NCBI RefSeq assembly: GCF_036370855.1
Contig: NC_088101.1
Location: forward strand, 503,501-567,500
From: Dromaius novaehollandiae
Lineage: Eukaryota > Chordata > Aves > Casuariiformes > Dromaiidae
Length of the DNA: 64,000 nt
Direction of reading: 5' to 3'
Positions 21,640-33,191 of the stretch are shown here, in pieces; positions within the stretch are counted from its first letter, which is position 1, and every line of letters starts with the position of its first letter. Under the pieces are notes generated by a model, which was given only the letters and a program-made list of their open reading frames with translations, was not told the origin of the DNA and did no database searches. Both the position numbers and the translations under genes were made by a program.

Positions 21640-21715
21640 GTAGGGGCTTATAAATAGACCAGGGCTGGTTGTGAAACAGCCTCGTCTGCTTGAGTCACTT
21701 AAATACTGGCTGTAA
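21640..21715. promoter_or_regulatory. Candidate regulatory element upstream of HOPX (TATA/MEF2-like, AP-1, NKX2-like)
   Basis: CTTATAAATAG near 21648 resembles both a TATA box and a MEF2 site. About 35 bp on, TGAGTCA (a full AP-1 site) overlaps CACTTAA (NKX2-type) in the string TTGAGTCACTTAAATA near 21690. The arrangement suggests an upstream promoter or enhancer, but only motifs support it. Confidence 0.3.
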
Positions 21716-22866
21716 CATAGCCATTGCATAAGTGTGCTGGTGGGCAGCCTCATCCACCGCCCCTGCGCTGGACTGGGCAAAGGCCATCCTTGACCCTCGG
21801 GCACGACGAGGCGAGCCAGCCTTGCCCGCAGAGCCTCACTGCCGCTGGCCCGCGGCCACAGCTGCCTGGGCACCCCAGGCGTGAACTTGCTTCTCGGGTG
21901 TTGGGAGACGAATGGGACAGGCGAAGCCTGGGCCCTGGCACATGTGAGCTGGCATAGTGCTGCTTTCTGGCGTCAGGACCACACGGCCGCCGGGCTCTCC
22001 GTCAGGGCCCAGTGCGGATGGGGCCAGGCATGGGCTGCAAGTCTCTCTTCTCCTCCTTGATCCAGATCAGAGCCAGCTGCCCTCCTCCGAGGACGCACAG
22101 TTGCTACAAGGCTCCTGCATCACCCATCACCTCCAGAGGATGCATCTACTGGACCACCATCAGCAGCAGGGTCCAGCAGTTCCTAAATCATCATTTGCAG
22201 CACGCTGCGCTAACATGCATTAATGTATATGCATAGATTTGCACAAGAAATGTGTGAGTCAACTTTCCTGCTTCATGTTCATGGCTGTTTCTTTTCCCGA
22301 TGCTCTCCAGGTGCCCGAGGCAGTTTCCCGAAGGGCGCAGAATTTCCTGCCTGCCGGTAGCTCAGGGTGCCCCGGCACCCGGCATGTGATGCCTGAGGTT
22401 TTCCCCTTGCCTCCTCTCTGCCCTGGGCCCGGAGGGAGAGCGGTTCCAACCTCTCGGGGCTGTGCGACGGCTTGCAGGAAAGCATCATAACCCTGGGGGA
22501 CCCGGGGGGGCTCTGCAGGGCTCTCCACTTTGCTCCCCTGGGCCCAAGGTGTTTTTGGGAGCCATGTGCCCCCTGCCGTACATGCCACCCAGCTCCGAGA
22601 ACCTCTTGGGTGTTAAAAATAGGGATATATGAGAGGGCCTGAGGGCACTGAGAGCCCCTAAGCACCCTGAGCAGACTCACCTGGACCACCACCCACACCC
22701 ACCACTCAGGAGCCTCATTGAAGCCCAGGGCCGGGCCTGGCCCTTGGGCTGTGCAGGACACTTCCCCCTTCCAGGAGAGGTGATTTTCTTGGCTACATTT
22801 CTTTTAATCTGGCAGAAACATGGAGGAAACACAAAAACTTTGCTCAGCTGCTTAAAAGCACTGTTG

Positions 22867-22867
<1 letters not shown>

Positions 22868-22897
<30 letters not shown>
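22868..22897. repeat. Poly(T) tract (about 30 T)
   Basis: An uninterrupted T run. It may be the tail of an old reverse-strand retroinsertion, but no element body is recognisable beside it. Confidence 0.9.
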
Positions 22898-23454
22898 CCC
22901 CTGTCTGTACTTTTGCAGGCTTTGGAAGAACGTCTTTTTTTCAGCGTAAAAGGTGTTAACCATCTATTTGGCTTTCAGAAAGGCTGGAGGGCTGTGTTAG
23001 CCTTTCAGGTGTGCGAGCAGCCCCGTGCCCACCCTCAGCAGTGCGGGAGCAAGCGTTTGCTGGCTGGGGGTGACTCACTGGGGCAGAGGCGGCAATGCTG
23101 GATGCGCTGCCGCAGCAAAACCACAGCACTGAAGACACTTGCTCTGCTGTACAAGCCCAGCTCAAAAGCTGCGGGGAAGTCACGCTTGGCCCTGACTAAC
23201 CACGCTGCTTTTAGGTGGAGCACTGTGAGAGCTGCCCCTGGCCAAAGCACGCAGGTGTCTGCGGGTGCCCTGGGCTGCAGAGGGCTCCTGCCAGCATCGC
23301 CACGTGTGTGGGGAGGTCCCTGCGTCTCTGGAGGCTGCACAGGCAGTGCCTGGCATGGCATGGCCATGCTGCTCCCTGTTAGTGTGGCCGAAGAGCTATT
23401 TAAATGCACCTCCAAGGTCGTTTTGGAGGGAGCAGCCAACAGGCAATAGCCAAA

Positions 23455-23700
23455 GGATGTAAGCTGTAGCAAGGGAAATTATTATTATTATATATTTGGA
23501 AAAATTTCTTTGTAGCGAGGGGCATCAGACACAGGGAGAGGGACCAGAGAGGTGGGGGCACCTCCACCCTTAGGGATGTTGAAAAATCAGCAGGGAGAAT
23601 CCCTGAATGACCTGACCTAGCTGTGAGGCTGGAGCAACAGGGTGGAGAGGAACTGCTGGAGGTCACTTCCCACAGCTGTTGTTGGTTGTGCAGTTGCACC
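23455..23700 (+). mobile_element. Degenerate CR1 3' fragment
   Basis: The order of phrases matches the CR1 3' end in plus orientation: a GGGGGCACCTCCACCC-type stretch, then GGATGTTGAAAAATCAGC, and finally CTGGAGGTCACTTCCCAC near the end. The terminal octamer repeats are lost, so the copy is old. Confidence 0.55.
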
Positions 23701-25843
23701 CAGATCCCCACAGAGACCCAGAGAGGGTAAAAGAAGTCCTGGCTCAGGCCTGAGATGGGAGAGGGCGTCTCTTGCTCTGCTGGGGTGCCCAGCCAGCGTT
23801 GCTAGTGCAATCAACATTTTCTGCCGTGGCAGAAAGCAGCTGCTTTTCCAGAAAAGAGATGATCTCTGCTCAGTTTTGCTTTTTTCAATGGCAGGCATAA
23901 TAGCTGGCTGGCAATGCGACTCTATCTACTATACCCAAAGCCCCTGGAAAACTCTGTGGGCAGCAGCTGATGTGCCCCGCGGCCACGGCCGGGCTTCTCG
24001 GCTCCTTCCCCAGTGCGGTCTCCCCACTGGCAAGTCTGAGATGGAGCTGGAAGCGGCTGCAGCCGCTTTTAGCTTGCAGCTATTTCCTGCCGCCACCGGG
24101 ATCAAAACAGCGAGTGGGTTGTCACGCAAATGGTCCCTCCTGCCCTGCCTTGATCTGCTGCAGAGCCGTGTCCCGTCCCGAGCTCTGCTTGGGCTCCTGC
24201 TGAGCCTGCGGGGCAGCTGCGGATAACATCAGTGGGGACCGCGCACAGGATAAGGCGGGACCGAAGCTTTAAAAATAAACAGGACCCTGCCATAAATGAG
24301 GAAAAGTCACCTGTCACACATCCTGTGAACTACCCGCTCGGCCTTTTAGATGGAAATAGCTGATGTGAACAGCATAAACAACAGCATAGCAGCTGCTGAA
24401 GCCCAGGCAGGTCCCTGTGGTCCCCCCCCCCCGCCTCAACCCGGGGGTCCTGCTCGAGAGTATCTGCCAGCCCCTGTGCCCCCCGCCTGCCCCGGGGCAA
24501 GTCTTTCCCATCACAGCTTTGCCAGGGGCTGCTTCCAGCCTCCGCAGCATCGGGAGCAGAGGTGAAGTCCCATCCCCGGAGCCCCTCCCTGACTGTACGT
24601 CCACCCCAGCACCCCCAGACCAAAGCTCACGCTTACCTGGAGCTGACGGGGAGCAGGCTGCGCGTAAAAAAATTCCCCCACAGGTCTTCGGCAACTGCTT
24701 AAGTACCAGCGTGCGCGCGTGTGACAGGCCGGGACCTGAAAAACCTGCCGCAAATCGCCAGAGCTCCCGGGATCCACAGCCGCTCTCCGGGCTGGTAATT
24801 CAGGTTTGGCATCCGCCCGCCTTGGCAGGGCTCAGCGCGTGGTTACATGCGCTCTGGGGCTCTTGGTGGCACGGGGAGCCGTCGGGGCTTGTCACCGCCG
24901 TGCCCGGCACGGGGGGCTGCCGCTGGGGGCTCCGCGCCCGAAGGCTGTTTTCTGCAGAGATAGGGAAAGGGTGAAGGCAGGGCGCGGCGAAAACGGCACT
25001 GAGCCGTGCTGGGTTTTGGCTGGGTCTCCCTGCCCTGCCGGCTGCCCCCGCTGCCCAGCTGCGACCGGCTCCCCCGCCGTGGCGAGTCCCCTCTTGGCTT
25101 TGCTGGCAGAACAAGGCAGAAAAGTCACAGGCCTGCGGGGTGGGTTTCTTACCTTGCTTTAGTCCCCTGAAAATGATTTGTCCGGGTTTCGGGCTCCTGG
25201 CTCTGCTTCTGCTTTAGTCAGCGCTGTGCTCTGGGAGGCTGAGCTTGGGCAGGATCCGGTCCTGGATCCAAACTGCTGCGGCAGCCTAAGTGCCCACGTA
25301 GGTGCAGGGCTGCAGTCCAGGCTGGGGAGGAGGGCAGGACATCCCCTTCTGGCAGCAGCCTGTGCCCTCCCCAGTGAAAGCAGCTGTGAGCCTCCAGTTC
25401 TGTGACAGGGTGGGTTGGATGCATCAGACAGCAGCTTAAATAGAGGCATCTTTTTAGGGGGGAGCTGGTTATCGTTCAGTTCACAGGATGCTGGAAAAGG
25501 ATGCTGGAAAATCAGAGGGGTTGGAGAAAGGGCTCATGAGAAGCTGACTGACGTGTTGCAATGGCTTATCTGCCAGAGCAAAAGGAAAACTGGCACTGGA
25601 AGCAAAAAGCTGAGGAGCTGGCGGGAGCCTTGGAGAGGTGGCTGTGCAAACCCAGCCAAGAAATCTGCCATATGTTTAGCAATTGAGCCAAAACTGTCCT
25701 GAAGATTGGATGGCTATGTAGTGTCAGGGGAGACATGGGCCAAGATGAGGGGATTGCGCAGTGATCAGTGCTGAAGGGCAGACAGACCCATGCCAATTTT
25801 CCTAGCAGGCTGACATCAACCGAGCAAGAGTACTTGTGCTGCA

Positions 25844-26581
25844 TGTTAAAGAATAGCGAACTGAAACTGTCTAGAGGTAGCCGCTTAGCACAACTTATAT
25901 AAAACTTGCTTAGCATGAGTAGCTAAATCTGCTGAAGCCTTAGGCCACACTTGGATAAAATAATGAACTTTTACTTAGTCCAGTAAGAAAAGGGCCTCAG
26001 AGCTGGTTCAAGCTGGGAAGATAAGGCAGCTACAAGCAGTCTGCATTCCTGCGTCTCACACTCGGAAGGGGAGGGTGTCAAGGCTTTGAAATAAGACCAG
26101 TGAAGGACATCAGGACCTTGAGGGACAAAGCCTCCCCTCACTGCTGGGGCAGCGTTAATTGTTATGGTTTGGAATCACCTCCTCCTTCTCAGGACCTTGA
26201 GAGACAACAGTAAGACCCAACAAGAAGCAAAGGTACAACCGTCAGCAGAAACCGCAACAGTAAAGATAAGGGAGAAAAACAGCCTGCCTAGGAACAACGA
26301 TGAGAGCCAATAAGGAGCAGGAGACCCCAGACCTAAAAATGACTATTGGTCTGAACTACCGCGTGAGGGGTGGGAAACGTAATTTGGAAAAAAGCTATAA
26401 TTGCCCAGGGATTTCTTTGTTCGGGGTCCCTCTTCAGAGGCACCCAGCTCAAGCTGTAATTACTGCATGCGCATCATTAAAATTTAATTCTTTAATTTAT
26501 TTTGATTTGGCTCTGAACTTTTCTGTGGGAACCTAGGGTCGGGCCCTGTCATGGTGGCCGACAAGCCTAATTTCCATAACG
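25844..26581 (-). mobile_element. Solo LTR of an endogenous retrovirus (copy A, opposite orientation to copy B)
   Basis: The 738-bp unit runs from TGTTAAAG to CCATAAC-G and is about 95% identical to the reverse complement of 32448-33186. It has TG...CA-type ends (the last A is changed to G here). The flanks are CTGCA and CTACA, a 5-bp target-site duplication with one change. No internal retroviral genes are present, so it formed by LTR-LTR recombination. Strand is relative to copy B only; which direction is sense cannot be decided from TATA and poly(A) signals. Confidence 0.85.
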
Positions 26582-29500
26582 CTACATGGGCAGCCTCACT
26601 GCCTGATAAACCAAGCCGTGCTGTTTGATCCCTGCCAGAGGAGGTTTTGGGGAGAAGACTTGATTCTGCGTGCCCTGGGCAGGCACCTGGCCAAGGGGAT
26701 ATGTCCTGTTTATTGCCGGTGCTAAGCAACCAGAGCGTGGGTAGCGCTAGGTGCAGAGGAGCAAGTTTCAAGGCATGTCCGAAGGGATGCTTCTGGTGGC
26801 TGTGGCTGGAGGAACGAGGGTGCATTCAAGGGGGCTGCAGTGGACCCCTGAAGTGGGGCACAGGCTTTGGATTTGAACCTGGTGAAGACGGCACAGGCAG
26901 AGGCCCTGAACTGCATCCTACCAGATGCTCAGCAGGGCTCTGGCGGGTGTCACTACCTACCTGCCCTCTGCCTATGCTCTGCCCAGGCACCTGCTCTCAG
27001 CCACCCTTGCAGACAGGACAGCTGGGAAGATAATCTGGTCCAGAACAGATATGTTCAGGTTTGCATGCTGTCTTTTATTTTCTTGCACGTGAGTGCCCCA
27101 AGCTTTGCAAACTATGAGCAACCTGGCCGTCAGGAACAGGAACAGTTCCTCTCTTCCCTTGTTTATTACCATCAATGGAGAGAAAGTCTTTAACGTGGAA
27201 AGAACGTTTTGCCTTTTCCTGTGAACCCAGCCCAGACTTGCACTGGGAGAGCTGGGAGCACTGTGCTTCAGGCTGAGACACACCACCGAAATGCCTTCTG
27301 AACCATCGGGAGTCCTGCAGTGACAGCACAAATGTCACGTTGTGAATCTGACCATGCCTGGCTGTCAAATGCTAATGCTTTTCACATCCTGAAATCTTTT
27401 AGGTCCCGTTCCTCTTCCGGGGAGAGGGTCTGTATGCTGTTGGAGTTTGCACCTCACCTGGTGTGATGAGATCCTGGCCCAGATGACATCCCTTAGGCAG
27501 CAGAGTTAGATTGAATAGGAATAAAAAGCAGGGTACATCCAGGGCTGTCCTGGCATCTTTCTCCCTGCAGGAGAAAATATTGCAGCTGCAGCGATGCAGC
27601 TTTAACAAGCTTTGCATGGTACTGTGGCATGCAGTGAGGAGTCGGTAGCTGCAGGCTGTGTTTGGCATCCTGCTCCTCTGGACACCCCCCCCCGCCCCAG
27701 GCTTCATTATCATCCAAGACTTGCGTGATAGCAGCACGTTGGTTGAAGCTGCTGTGTTAGGGGCATTGGACACACAGCTCACGGCCATCCCAGACCAAAC
27801 ATTGCCCCACTAAAACAGTGTGGAGATGGGATGGAAAAATGATGGAGAGGAGAGTGGAAGCATTGATACATGAAGAGAGTGAGGAATATAATTCAGGTTC
27901 CCTGACTTTCTGACTTGTTCACACTGCTTCTTGCACGCACATCTCTCTCCTGTATTTTGTGGGGATTTTTTTCTTCCTGTAAATCACAGTTAAACTCAAC
28001 GTCTCTTGTCTGGGCTCTGAGCAGAGTTTTTTCCCTTTTTCTAATTAGGTGAGATTAAAAAAAAAAGTGTTTCTCAGAAACTATCCTCCCCCCCAAGAAA
28101 ACAAACCCCAAAGAGAGCAAAACCTCCCCCTTCTCCTCTGAATGAAACAATGCAAAGGAAAACTGCAAAAGCCATCTTCTGCTTTGCTTTCCAATGGTTT
28201 TATTTTTTTCTTTCTTTTTTTATTTTTCTTTTTAATGATGTGCTGGGTTTTTCTGGCTACTAACCTGAAAAATGTGGCTGAAAACACAGTTTTACTGATT
28301 TTTTTGGCTTCTATACAGGTACAAAAGAATTTCCTAACAGACCAGTCCTGACTAAAAGGATAATTCCTGCAGTTAGTCAGATGAGATTTCTACCTGCAAA
28401 AATCACTTGCCCCAAGAGACCTTAGGAGATCAGTTGCTCCGCACGGTGCAGCTAAAAATTGCCATTATGGGACAACCCAAAACACAAGAAGTTGGGTTAA
28501 TCACTGATCTTTTGATCACAAAACTGGCAAAATAGCAGCAGGAGATGAGAAAGATCAGGAATCACTGCCTGCTGAAACAGCCTTTCATCAGAAAAGCATG
28601 GTATTGCACATGCTGGTGGGGCAGTGCTGAGCCCCTGCTGCCGTGTTTCTGGGACTGTCCCCTTGCCACGTTTTCCTCAGGAATACTAATGCTAGCTGTA
28701 ACCTGAGAGCCAGCGGGACACAACACACGGAGCATCGCAGGGCCAGGAGGAAGGGCACGTTGCACTACGGGAAGGGGAGGTGGTGGGCACAGGCGGGTCC
28801 TTGCTGCTGGAGCAAGGCCACCCGCTGCCCACCCAGGCTTAGCAATAGTCTTGGCCACGCGCTTGTTTGATGGAGTTTCATTTTGTTTTAGTAAGCAGGG
28901 CTCAGGCTATCCTTCCTCAGTGGCAGAACTGCCCAAGGCCAGAGAGATATGAATCACTTGTGACTTCCAAAATGATCCCCACCTTTTCTTTGTCCATGGG
29001 ATACAGCCATGCGGATGGAAACTGTGGTGTTTTATTGCTCTTCCAGTTGTTCCAATGCTTCTGAGAGAACGGTGTCATCTCATTGGTATTTCCATTTGCA
29101 ATCTCTGCCTGGGGTACAGTCTCCCTCCCTCCTTCTCTAACCAGATTGTTTTGAAGTGACTGAAACAGGCGCTGATACTTGCAGCTCCTTGCCAGGAGAC
29201 TTCAACAGCGTTGCCACCGCTTGTAGGCACAGCATGCCCTAGCACGCAGCGAGAACCAGCTGGGCATCACACACGTGAACGGCCTGCTGTACCCAGCCCA
29301 GGAAAACATTGGCTCCAGCATATCATAAAAGCAGGAAAGAGGCTGGAGGAGACAAGCAGATCTGCTCTTTACTCCTGGAACGCTGGAGGAACGCAAAGAA
29401 GAGTGAGCACCTTCCAAAAACCCTTCTGCAGATTCAGACAGTCGAGCTTTTTTTACGGAGCAAGTCAGGGAGCTGGGAGACTGGAAAATATCTGCTGAAA

Positions 29501-32447
29501 TCAGTCCTAGCCAGATCCTCTAGGCTAAAGCAGGCAGGTTTTGGAAATCCTGACCAAAATATTTACATCCTGGCCAACAGGAGGACTTTATCCCTCTGGA
29601 ATCCAAAGCAAAAGCCACTGGAGCAGATTCTTGTCAGAGGTGAGCTTTGCTGCAAGGTCCGCATGCGACAGATGTGGCCTACATAGAAATGCAGAGCAAA
29701 GTCTGCCCTCCCTCTCCATTGCAGGGTAGCATGCCGTCCTGAAGGCCTGCCCCAAGGATAATTTGGACGTGGAAGGGTGAATGCAGGCAAGACCAGTAAG
29801 TAGCTGTGCCATCTAGCCCAGACACTTTCTCCAGCCTTCACAACAGAGGACAAGGACCACGTTCCCCCCGCTGTGCTGCCCCCAGAGCAGGCATTGTCCC
29901 ATTGGTGCTGGACCAGTAAGGCAGGTTGTTCTTGAAGAGTGGGAGCAGATGCAGCCCTGCTCCACTATTCAGCACTGGGGGGACAACCCGGTTTCTGTGC
30001 TGGGGCTGCTCCCGCCGACATCCAGATGTTTGCTTGCAGGAGGACTGAGCTTGCCTGCTCAATCCCCTCTGCGGTGGCATGTCCCTGTGGGGCAGTAGGA
30101 CATGCTGGGGACATTCCCTGCCACCTCTTGTGTCACCAGTGGGGTTTTTTTGGGTGGTAAATCAGTGTCCTGGGCCACATGGGAGGCATCCATTTAGTTA
30201 AATGCGGGGGTCCCAGCACAGGGCAAGGGGCTTGGGTGCCCTCAGGGTGGCGGGGCCCAAATGCCCTGTCCCCAGCCCTAACAGACCCTGTCTCTGCCCA
30301 GGGTGGCATGTCAGGGCTGGCTGTGCCCCAGGCCAGGCTTTCTCTGTGGCCCTGGAGCTGGGCTTCAGGATGGGCAGGGAGAGGCTCCCAGTTTAATCAT
30401 TTAAATTAAAAAAAATGAATAAATTAATACTTCAATCCTATTTTAATCCCAGCTGGTCAGTCCTGACCTTTAGGGTTTTACAGCAGGGTTTCACACTTTG
30501 CTGTTTCTGGTGATCACAGAGGAGTCTGAAGTGCAGAATATGCAGCGCAGACCCAGCCCCAAAATCTAAGAAACATTGCAAAGGCAGAAAAGGGGAACAG
30601 GGGTGAATGGGACAGGTGTCACCTTTTATGCTCTGAAATTGCAACTGTTTCCAGGGGAAGGGGTTTATCTGGACACAGTTCTGCAGCACTCATTGCTTAT
30701 CCATGCTGAGCCTGTGTTTATGGGGGCTGTGCAGTTGCCTGTGGGAGAGGGTGGGCACAAGGCGGATGCCTCTTGCCACCAGCAAGATGCCAGTTTGAGG
30801 GGGGTGGGTCCTTAGGAGGTGTTGCCATCCCAAAATGGCCAGCTCAGCAGTGCAACTCCTTAGAGAAAAGAAGAGTTAAAACAGGATCTGTTCCTGTGGC
30901 TGTAAGTGACAGCACAGACTCCGTGTGTGTTACCAGGTAGGCTCTGCACAGAGTGCAAGAGGTACACTGTTGGTTCAGATACTGTGTGTTGTGCGATGAG
31001 TGAAGGGGGAACTGCGATGGGTCAGAGGGGTTTCTGCAGGAGCAGAGCTCTTCCTTTCCTTCTCTGCCAGGGGAGGGAGTTGGCATAGAGAAAACTCTAG
31101 AGAGATACAGTTGGACACCTTTGGACAGACAGAGGAAGAATTTCTATAGCAGGCATCCAGATGTTTGTATGTCTCAGCCTGCATCTCCCGGGCCTCAGCT
31201 ATGGAAACAGGCAGTTGCCTGTGTGCTTTGCTGAGGACCTGGTTGATGTCAGGAAGCTTAGCTGTTGCATGCTGCAACACTGTTGGGTGATTGCTGAGTG
31301 CTGCTGTACCTACACGATGCTGTATCTCACCTTGCTTCAGAGTGCATATTCTGCAGGACTGTCCATGCGCTTAGACTCAGTACTTGTTGCTTAGCAGGAA
31401 ATGGGACCAAAACATGATCCAGAGTCAGCCATTCCCAGACCATTTTGGATGCCTTCTGTTTAATCACTTGGCACATTCCCGAGCCAACACTATACATCCT
31501 GCATGAAATAGGGCCTCAGCTTGTGCTGACAGCTTTAAAGCAGAAGAGAAGGGCAGATTTGTAGTGGTGCTTTGTAGGGCTGCTCAGTATGAATCTTTCC
31601 AGAGTACAGACTTGCTTTCATGTTAACAAGTATGTGTTCCCCCATCCATCAGGGCTGCAGTACATGTCTAAAGCACAGTTCCTAATGCTTTCTGTTGTGA
31701 GAAGTCAGTGTCCCAATGTAAGCTAAATCTTGCTTTACAGCTTTCAGAAACTGGTGAAAACTGCCTACTTAGCACTTGTTTTAAATGAATCAGTTAGAAA
31801 CAAAGCTGGAAAGTATAAGGATGACTTTTGGTGGGAGAAATGACAGCCTATCTCCTAGCTGGGTTTGTAATTGTCAGCTCCCTTAGCCCTTCTCAGTCTG
31901 CTGAACTGAGACATTTGCCATGACTTAATAGTTAAGGAAGATGCAAAGGATGGCTTTTTTGTCCAGCTGTTTCATAACATCATCTCTTAACAGGCTGGAA
32001 AGAGCATCAATATACATTGCTCTGAAATGCCATTTCAGCAAGCTAAACTCTGTATCAGGCTCTTAAACCTCATCACGTAAACAAACCTGGCCATGTATTG
32101 GGAGAAAGCATTACTGGAGTCTGTTCAATTCAAGAGTGTCTTTCCCCAAATAGTCTCCTTTTGGTCAGAGACAGACTCGTGACAAGGCCTTGCTTATAGG
32201 CCTGCTAGTGAGAGTATAATGAGATGTTTATCTCTCTGAATGGTATTTATTCAGCTACACCTCCCAAATTGGGAAAACCTAGACAAAATGCTTCTAGATT
32301 TCACTATCTCCCAACTAGTTTCAGAAAAGACTGCTGTGAGAGCTGGGTCACATTATGGGAAGGCCATAGATCAGCAGTGTCAATCTAAGAAGTACTGTTC
32401 ATTTCACCGTGAGCTCTCCAGATCCTGGTTTAATTGTAACAGGGAAG
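26582..32447. other. Non-coding spacer between the two inverted solo LTRs
   Basis: No gene, RNA gene or clear repeat is recognised in these 5.9 kb. Open frames are short and without family motifs. A 22-nt T/TTC-rich tract near 28200-28230 and an AATTAAAAAAAATG block near 30405 are simple low-complexity DNA. Confidence 0.45.
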
Positions 32448-33186
32448 TGTTATGGAAATTAGGCTTGTTGGTCACCATGACAGGGCCCGACCCTAGGTTC
32501 CCACAGAAAAGTTCAGAGCCAAATCAAAGCAAATTAAATAATTAAATTTTAATGATGCGCATGCAGTAATTACAGCTCGAGCTGGGTGCCTCTGAAGAGG
32601 GACCCCGAACAAAGAAATCCCTGGGCAATTATAGCTTTTTTCCAAATTACATTTCTCACCCCTCACGCGGTAGTTCAGACCAATAGTCATTTTTTAGGTC
32701 TGGGGTCTCCTGCTCCTTATTGGCTCTCATCGTTGTTCCTAGGCAGGCTGTTTTTCTCCCTTATCTTTGCCGTTGCGGTTTCTGCTGACGGTTGTACCTT
32801 TGCTTCTTGTTGGGTCTTACTGTTGTCTCTCAAGGTCCTCAGAAGGAGGAGGTGATTCCAAATCATAACAATTAACGCTGCCCCAGCAGTGAGGGGAGGC
32901 TTTGTCCCTCAAGGTCCTGATGTCCTTCACTGGTCTTATTTCAAAGTCTTGACACCCTCCCCTTCGGAGTGTGAGACGCAGGAATGCAGACTGCTTGTAC
33001 CTTCCTTATCTTCCCAGCTTGAACCAGCTCTGAGGCCCTTTTCTTACTGGACTAAGTAAAAGTTCATTATTTTATCCAAGTGTGGCCTAAGGCTTCAGCA
33101 GATTTAGCTACTCATGCTAAGCAAGTTTTATATAAGTTGTGCTAAGCAGCTACCTCTAGACAGTTTCAGTTCGCTATTCTTTAACA
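32448..33186 (+). mobile_element. Solo LTR of an endogenous retrovirus (copy B)
   Basis: The 739-bp unit begins TGTTATGG and ends TTTAACA, with inverted TGTTA/TAACA termini. It is flanked by a perfect 5-bp target-site duplication GGAAG (32443-32447 and 33187-33191). A TATATAA box lies near 33128. No gag, pol or env remnants adjoin it. The clean duplication identifies a complete solo LTR rather than an internal fragment. Confidence 0.9.
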
Positions 33187-33191
33187 GGAAG

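Larger units (their letters stand above)
20310..25843. other. Non-coding region upstream of HOPX
   Basis: No coding exon is recognised. It holds an AT-rich homeodomain-type block (TTAATTAATTAA near 20328), a T-run at 22868-22897, a worn CR1 fragment near 23455-23700, and motif clusters at 21640-21715 and 24245-24285 that could be HOPX regulatory elements. Confidence 0.45.

Noticed and set aside
25844-33186. A single full-length provirus or DNA transposon bounded by inverted repeats
   Set aside because: Each copy has its own 5-bp target-site duplication, and no retroviral or transposase coding remains lie between them.
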